Shown here: positions 59,660 through 64,000 of the stretch, piece by piece
How the letters are laid out: each line of letters opens with the position of its first letter
Numbering within the stretch: position 1 is the stretch's first letter
Assembly (NCBI RefSeq): GCF_040054535.1
Contig: NC_090796.1
Location: 4,077,501 to 4,141,500 of the forward strand
DNA: 64,000 nucleotides
Direction of reading: 5' to 3'
DNA from: Antennarius striatus
Taxonomy: Eukaryota > Chordata > Actinopteri > Lophiiformes > Antennariidae
Program-made: the position numbers and the translations under genes
The notes under the pieces: model-generated
Database searches by the model: none
Seen by the model: only the letters and a program-made list of their open reading frames with translations
What the model was told of the DNA's origin: nothing

Positions 59660-61576
59660 ATGTCTGGCGCTAAAAAGAGTGTTCTTCTCTCGTCTTTGGC
59701 TGACTATGGAGACGATTCAGAGCCTGACTCTGAGCCCGAAATAGACGAGACAGGTAACACAAAGTAGACTTAACACATAGAAGACTTAATTATCGTGCAC
59801 ATATAACGTGGACTCGCTCGGCGAGCTGTAAACTAAAACACCTAACTGGTAATTAACCCACTGGTTTTAAGCAAACTAGGCTTTAAACTAAATAGGTTTC
59901 AAGTTAACTAGGTTTTGAACTAACTAACTAACCTACTAACGAGGTTTTGAACTCAGTAGGTTTTAAACTAACTACTTTTTTAAACTAACTAACCCACTAG
60001 GGTTTGAACAAATTCCGTTTTAAACTACTGTAACAAGGTGCTGAACAAACCCACTAGGTTTTAAACTCTGTCCTCTGTCCCTCTGTCTCTCCCTGTCTGT
60101 CACTAGGGGACCATGGAGGTCTGGTGTACAGTTATGGAGACGATGCGCTGAACCGAACTGAAGGTCCAAATGACAAGGTGTCTGGAAATGAAGACAGCAG
60201 AGAGAGCAACTCGGTTAGTATCTGCATATAGGGTTGAAAGCACGTGTTTCTCTTGTGAGGAACAGGATGTCCTCTAGGTTTCATCTCTACTGACTGCTCA
60301 GTTGGTTTTCACACACTTTCGAACCTTTGAGACTTATAAAGTGATGGAAATGTTTTGCTAACTGAACTTTAGCTGTAAGTCAGTTTGTTTTGACATTGTT
60401 GATAGCTGATCTCCTGTTACGTGTCACCAGGACTGTCCTGTTCTGTATGAAATTGTTCTTTTTTTCATCAGTGAGCTGTTGATTTGTCACAATATCAGTT
60501 AAACCAATCCAGTATACATTCATTCATCCAATTACAATATTTTATTTCATTATCTAACTATAATTTCTTAGTTGAATTAAACACCTACTGTAGAAAAAGG
60601 ACAACTACACAACGCTAAGTTCGCAGACAACAGCTTTGTTGAACCCTTGATAGTAATATTTTGTAAATTGTGTGATTCCATACAAAACAGTTGTATTTGA
60701 AGATTGCCTTTCACATTTAAGTATGTCATCTTTTTTATACATATTAACAGTTTATTGAAAATAGTGTTTTGACAGCTGCCTTTGACTGTCCCCTACGAAA
60801 TACAGAACATTTTTAGTTTACTCTTTGTTTTTACTTTTTCTGTAGCTACAAATTTAAGAATACTGTATATAACGTACATCAGAAGGATCCCACAATGTAT
60901 TAAATCTGATACAACATAACTACAAACTATTAAATCATTGCATTGCTGACAGGGTGTCAACAATATGAAATACATATGCTACTCATAAATGTCACACAAA
61001 TGAAGTATTTCTACAGCACTTTTTTAGTGGTTTACATTACAGTGACTGTCAGCTTTAACCTTGAGGAAACAAATGATATCAGAATTGAGATTTCTAGCTT
61101 CAAGCAACTTGATGGATGAGGAGTTACATCTCACATTGCATGGCTGTTATGTTGACAGTTTGCTTCCTGCCTGTGATCTGTACCTGTCTGCTGCTTTCTT
61201 CTCTCAAAAGAGCATGAAACAAAAATAATTTTAATGTACCAGCATATCCACTGATTATGATAATTTTTTTCAGACTTTTGTACCCCCACCTTTGGGGGTA
61301 GAACTGATTGAGTGTCCCCAATATCTATAAAGACATTTGTGCCGTTTGTCAACTTGTGCCAGTCTTGACATTTACTATCATTGTTGAATAGACTACTGTG
61401 TCGGACTCGGACTTGTGTTATTGAACGGTTCTGCTGGTCGTCACTCGATGCTGGTTTTCGTCTGCTCTGCATCTCTGCGTAGTCTATTCTGATCCTTAGG
61501 TTGTTAACTTTCTGCATTCTTGTTTTTGTAGGAAATGGACGAGTCTGAAGAGGGGAGAGGTGCAGATGATATTGAG
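59660..61576 (+). pseudogene. partial inverted copy of sap30bp (exons 1-3)
   Basis: Exons 59660-59753, 60107-60213 and 61532-61576 have exactly the lengths of sap30bp exons 1-3 (94, 107 and 45 bases) and keep their ATG, GT-AG sites and reading frame. Substitutions relative to the parent include Asp to Glu near the end of exon 1, Asp to Ala and EDE to GNE in exon 2, and Asp to Gly and Val to Ile in exon 3. Exons 4-10, which carry the conserved HCNGP core, are not present up to 64000. In this window it is therefore a truncated duplicate able to encode only an acidic N-terminal fragment. It could be transcribed from the duplicated promoter or continue beyond the window; neither can be judged here. 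Confidence 0.8.
59846..60065. repeat. degenerate minisatellite in intron 1 of the sap30bp copy
   Basis: About ten imperfect units around AACTAGGTTTTAAACTAACT. The parental intron 1 has no such array, so the units arose after the duplication. Confidence 0.7.
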
Positions 61577-61849
61577 GTACTTGAACCCCCACCTGGTGTG
61601 GGATGGCTGTGATACTGAGTAGGATCAAGCTTTACTTTCTTATTTGTTTTGTGACTAACCGAAAGCGATGGCTGTTTTGAAGCTGCTGCCACACACTATG
61701 AGAGTGCTTCTTCACTAGATGGTGCTGTGGGCTTGTGTGTGTTTCACATTTTTAAAAAAAAATTAATTTAATTTTATATACTGATTATAATTACCGCAGG
61801 GAAATTAGTGGCACAATATAGTTAGTTCGAATTATGCATATACTGTATA

Positions 61850-62135
61850 TGTGTGTACAGGCCCTGTACACACAAACACACACACGGGGCCTGTACGCAT
61901 GCAGAGGAGGTAGAGTGGCGGGCAGCTCCCTCGTGGTGCGCCCCAAATTAGCAACTTGCAAAGGGGAATGCATCTTGCTCAAGGGCGCCTCAGCAGTGCT
62001 CCGGAGGTGAGCTGACACCTCCCACTGTCCTCCGGGTTTTGTGTAGGGCGGAAGCGGGAATTGAACTGCCGCTCTTTGAAACGTTGGACGACCCGCTCTA
62101 CCTCACACTCTACCACTGAGCCACTGCTGCCCCAT
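61850..62135 (-). mobile_element. tRNA-derived SINE copy in the right arm
   Basis: The minus strand begins GGGGCAGCAGTGGCTCAGTG and contains GGTCGTCCAACGTTTC, then a B-box-like CAATTCCC region, then the CCTTGAGC body. It is the same family as 12559-12870. It lies where the left arm has its (CA)n tract and is absent from that arm. Confidence 0.75.
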
Positions 62136-62497
62136 TAACGCTCAAATACCAGGTCAGTGGTTTGTGTTTGAAATATGCTTCAGACTGCTTGAATGAAGCA
62201 CCTTGAATGAAGGTGTGAATCATTACAAGGAAGAGCTCAGCCAACAGTGTGCCATTTTAGAGCACACTGCTTGGACCTACACTAACCCCACCCTGTGTTT
62301 GTGTCTGAAAGCTATGGGAGCTTGCTGCTGCACTTCTTTGTATAGGTCAGTTAAGAGTTAATTATGCCAGAGAAACTTTTCCTGCAAACTCTGCTCTTAA
62401 ATTTGTAAGTTTATGTTCAATAATTCTTATGTTGATTTGTTTTTTATTCAGCCCTCAGGAGTTTGTGACGTATGTTTCATGAATTATATAACCTGCC

Positions 62498-63718
62498 CTG
62501 GGTTTGCACTAGGAGGTAGTATGACTAAGCCACTGTGGCTCATTGTAAAAGAATTGAGCAATCCACAAAAAGCCACATTCTGTGTCCAAGACAGCAGCAC
62601 CGCGGCGATGAGCTAAGTTCGTCGTGGGGGGTGTGGGGCAGTAAGCCCCCCTATGGGGGGGGGGGTTATTAGCATTTTTTTTTTTAGAAAATTGGCTTGT
62701 TTTCCTGCATTCTGGTGCATTCTGAGGGCAAAATCTTCTGTTCAGTTTACCTACAAAAATACCTAAAGTCAACAGTTGAAGCTTAACTATCTTTATTTCT
62801 ATCGTACTTTATGCAGGTATAAATGTGAGATTCAACAATTGAAAACTTGCATTCACTATGCGAAGATACAGTCATACAAAATATTACTCAATGTTTACTT
62901 GTAAGTTTTACTTCGACTAGAAGACAGTTTAACTGTGACTTAGACACTTTGAATAATTTTGATTCTTGGCAAGATATGAGACATAGCACAAATTAAAATT
63001 CTGAATGTCACTTCGACTTTGACAGATCTATGGGAAGATCATCCTCTTCCACTGTGGAATCTTCCTTCTTGGATTCCCCACCACCACCACCACCACCAAC
63101 ACCATTGGTCACAGTTTAGTTTAGTTTTTTTTAATTCGATAATACGATTTTTCATTTCAATTTAAAAAGGCATGAAAAATGGAGAGCGAGGTGAATACAC
63201 ATTGACATGCATCGCTGGTTATTCCTGCCAGTCATAGGGATCAAAAGTCTAAGACTACAAAAAAGTATTGATAATATCTTTCATTTACCTTCTGATTGGT
63301 CTGTCACCACTCCTACCCGCTCTCAGCATTCACCGTTTGTTGTTCAATTAGAAATTTAGCACAATTTCTACTATAAAACACTCTATTCTCATTTTCTTTC
63401 GATCGATCGTCCTTGCCTTGTCGTACACCAATTCGCGGGTTTAGCTTGTAAAAATAGAATCCTTTTTTTTCATTGGACAAGAGGACATAGCGTTCGGGTC
63501 ACTTCGGCTATTTCTGTTCGTATGCGCACCGCCTTGCGAGAGAAAAAGTTTGTTTTCTTATGTTATCACTTGGGGATTTTCGCGAGTCCAAAAAAGTTTT
63601 AGCCTTTTTTTCCCTAAAAATAAGAACGCCACTGTGGCTACAAAGGCTAAAAATCTTGTAACCAATCTGGAATTTACTTCGCCTATGGCGTAGTGGCGAT
63701 CGGCTAGTGCAAGCCCAG
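62498..63718. mobile_element. DNA transposon-like insertion, about 1.2 kb, in the right arm
   Basis: CTGGGTTTGCACTAG at the left end and CTAGTGCAAGCCCAG at the right end are inverted repeats (14 of 15). Aligned to the left arm, this whole stretch is an insertion. Flanks CCTGCC and CCTGTC are similar but not a clean duplication. Termini of this kind suggest a hAT-like element. A short protein-like tail and a 3' UTR-like stretch lie inside. Confidence 0.6.
62775..63115 (-). pseudogene. possible captured gene tail inside the insertion
   Basis: The minus strand reads a Gly run, then ESKKEDSTVEEDDLPIDLSK and a stop at about 63010. About 200 AT-rich bases follow with an AATAAA near 62790-62800. 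This looks like the last exon and 3' UTR of a cellular gene. The upstream edge (about 63115) has no AG acceptor, and an in-frame stop lies just before it, so the piece is truncated. I do not recognise the parent gene. Confidence 0.3.
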
Positions 63719-63800
63719 CCTGTCTGATTTTAAATTTTGAGGGTTTTGATTTTAATGCCACCTGTTTACTTTGTTAGTCAATACGACGCTTTATAATGTC

Positions 63801-64000
63801 ACTCAATACACACAAGTTATGTCTTTGAATTTTGCCCCCACGATTCTTCATTCAACAGCAGATGTGTTGTGTGGTAGAAGCTGATTAACTATGTGTCATA
63901 ATGGAACAATCAGAACTGCATGGTGTCAACCAAACTAGATACACTTACAAGCTTTTACAAAACAATCTATGTCGGTCTGCAATGAGACAAGTTATGTTTC
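63801..64000. other. window end, nothing identified
   Basis: AT-rich sequence. It may continue the right arm of the duplication, but I could not align it confidently. Confidence 0.3.

Larger units (their letters stand above)
58914..63800 (+). repeat. right arm of large inverted duplication
   Basis: A head-to-head copy of the sap30bp 5' region. Homology runs 58914-58931, resumes at about 59591 after an inserted block, continues through exons 1-3 and intron 3 to about 62469, and resumes at about 63720 after a second inserted block. Arm-specific events are the insert at 58932-59590, a minisatellite in intron 1, a SINE near 61755-62135, a deletion near 62365 and the 62498-63718 element. The outer end is not resolved inside the window. 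Confidence 0.85.

Noticed and set aside
61131-61628. 165-codon minus-strand open frame in the right arm
   Set aside because: It is antisense to the sap30bp copy, and broken equivalents in the left arm show it is not conserved as a protein.

Overview
The window looks like ordinary nuclear DNA of a bony fish, probably a spiny-rayed teleost. It has spliced genes with short GT-AG introns, very long (CA)n/(GT)n tracts, and decayed teleost-type repeats (tRNA-headed SINE-like copies, LINE tails, hAT and pogo/Tigger DNA elements). There are no bacterial-type operons, CRISPR arrays, rRNAs or genuine tRNA genes. Gene order (sap30bp - itgb4 - h3.3) matches, as I recall it, the mammalian SAP30BP-ITGB4-GALK1-H3-3B neighbourhood. 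No galactokinase gene is visible between itgb4 and h3.3.

Layout from left to right. (1) 1-1.8 kb: a complete three-coding-exon histone H3.3 gene (+). (2) 1.9-5.4 kb: a 12-exon gene (-) for a roughly 468-residue adaptor that I reconstruct as RUN domain, PDZ domain and tensin-like PTB domain. I do not recognise this gene by name, and its fifth coding exon has a one-base frameshift in a T run. (3) 8.65-13.7 kb: a gene (+) ending in a complete PRY-SPRY (B30.2) domain behind an N-terminal region I cannot assign, with no RING finger seen. (4) 15.3-38.0 kb: a complete integrin beta-4 gene (-), reconstructed as 42 coding exons with consistent phase throughout (1982 residues with the cassette exon, 1933 without). 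It has an extra Calx-beta-like exon and a cassette exon that matches the alternatively spliced segment of mammalian ITGB4. (5) 38-47.9 kb: intergenic DNA with repeats and a deleted LINE copy. (6) 47.9-58.5 kb: a complete ten-exon sap30bp gene (-), 303 residues. (7) 55.6-63.8 kb: a large inverted duplication. The 5' end of sap30bp (promoter, exons 1-3, introns and flanking sequence) is repeated head-to-head on the + strand, with arm-specific insertions and deletions.

The two gene pairs at the left (h3.3 with the RUN-PDZ-PTB gene, and the SPRY gene with itgb4) are convergent, with poly(A) signals only about 60-90 bases apart. The most unusual structures are the sap30bp palindrome, the RUN-PDZ-PTB architecture, the second Calx-beta exon of itgb4, a pair of back-to-back perfect hairpins in a sap30bp intron, and a cluster of overlapping inverted repeats in an itgb4 intron. 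All exon boundaries were derived by hand from splice signals, phase and family knowledge. No database search was run.
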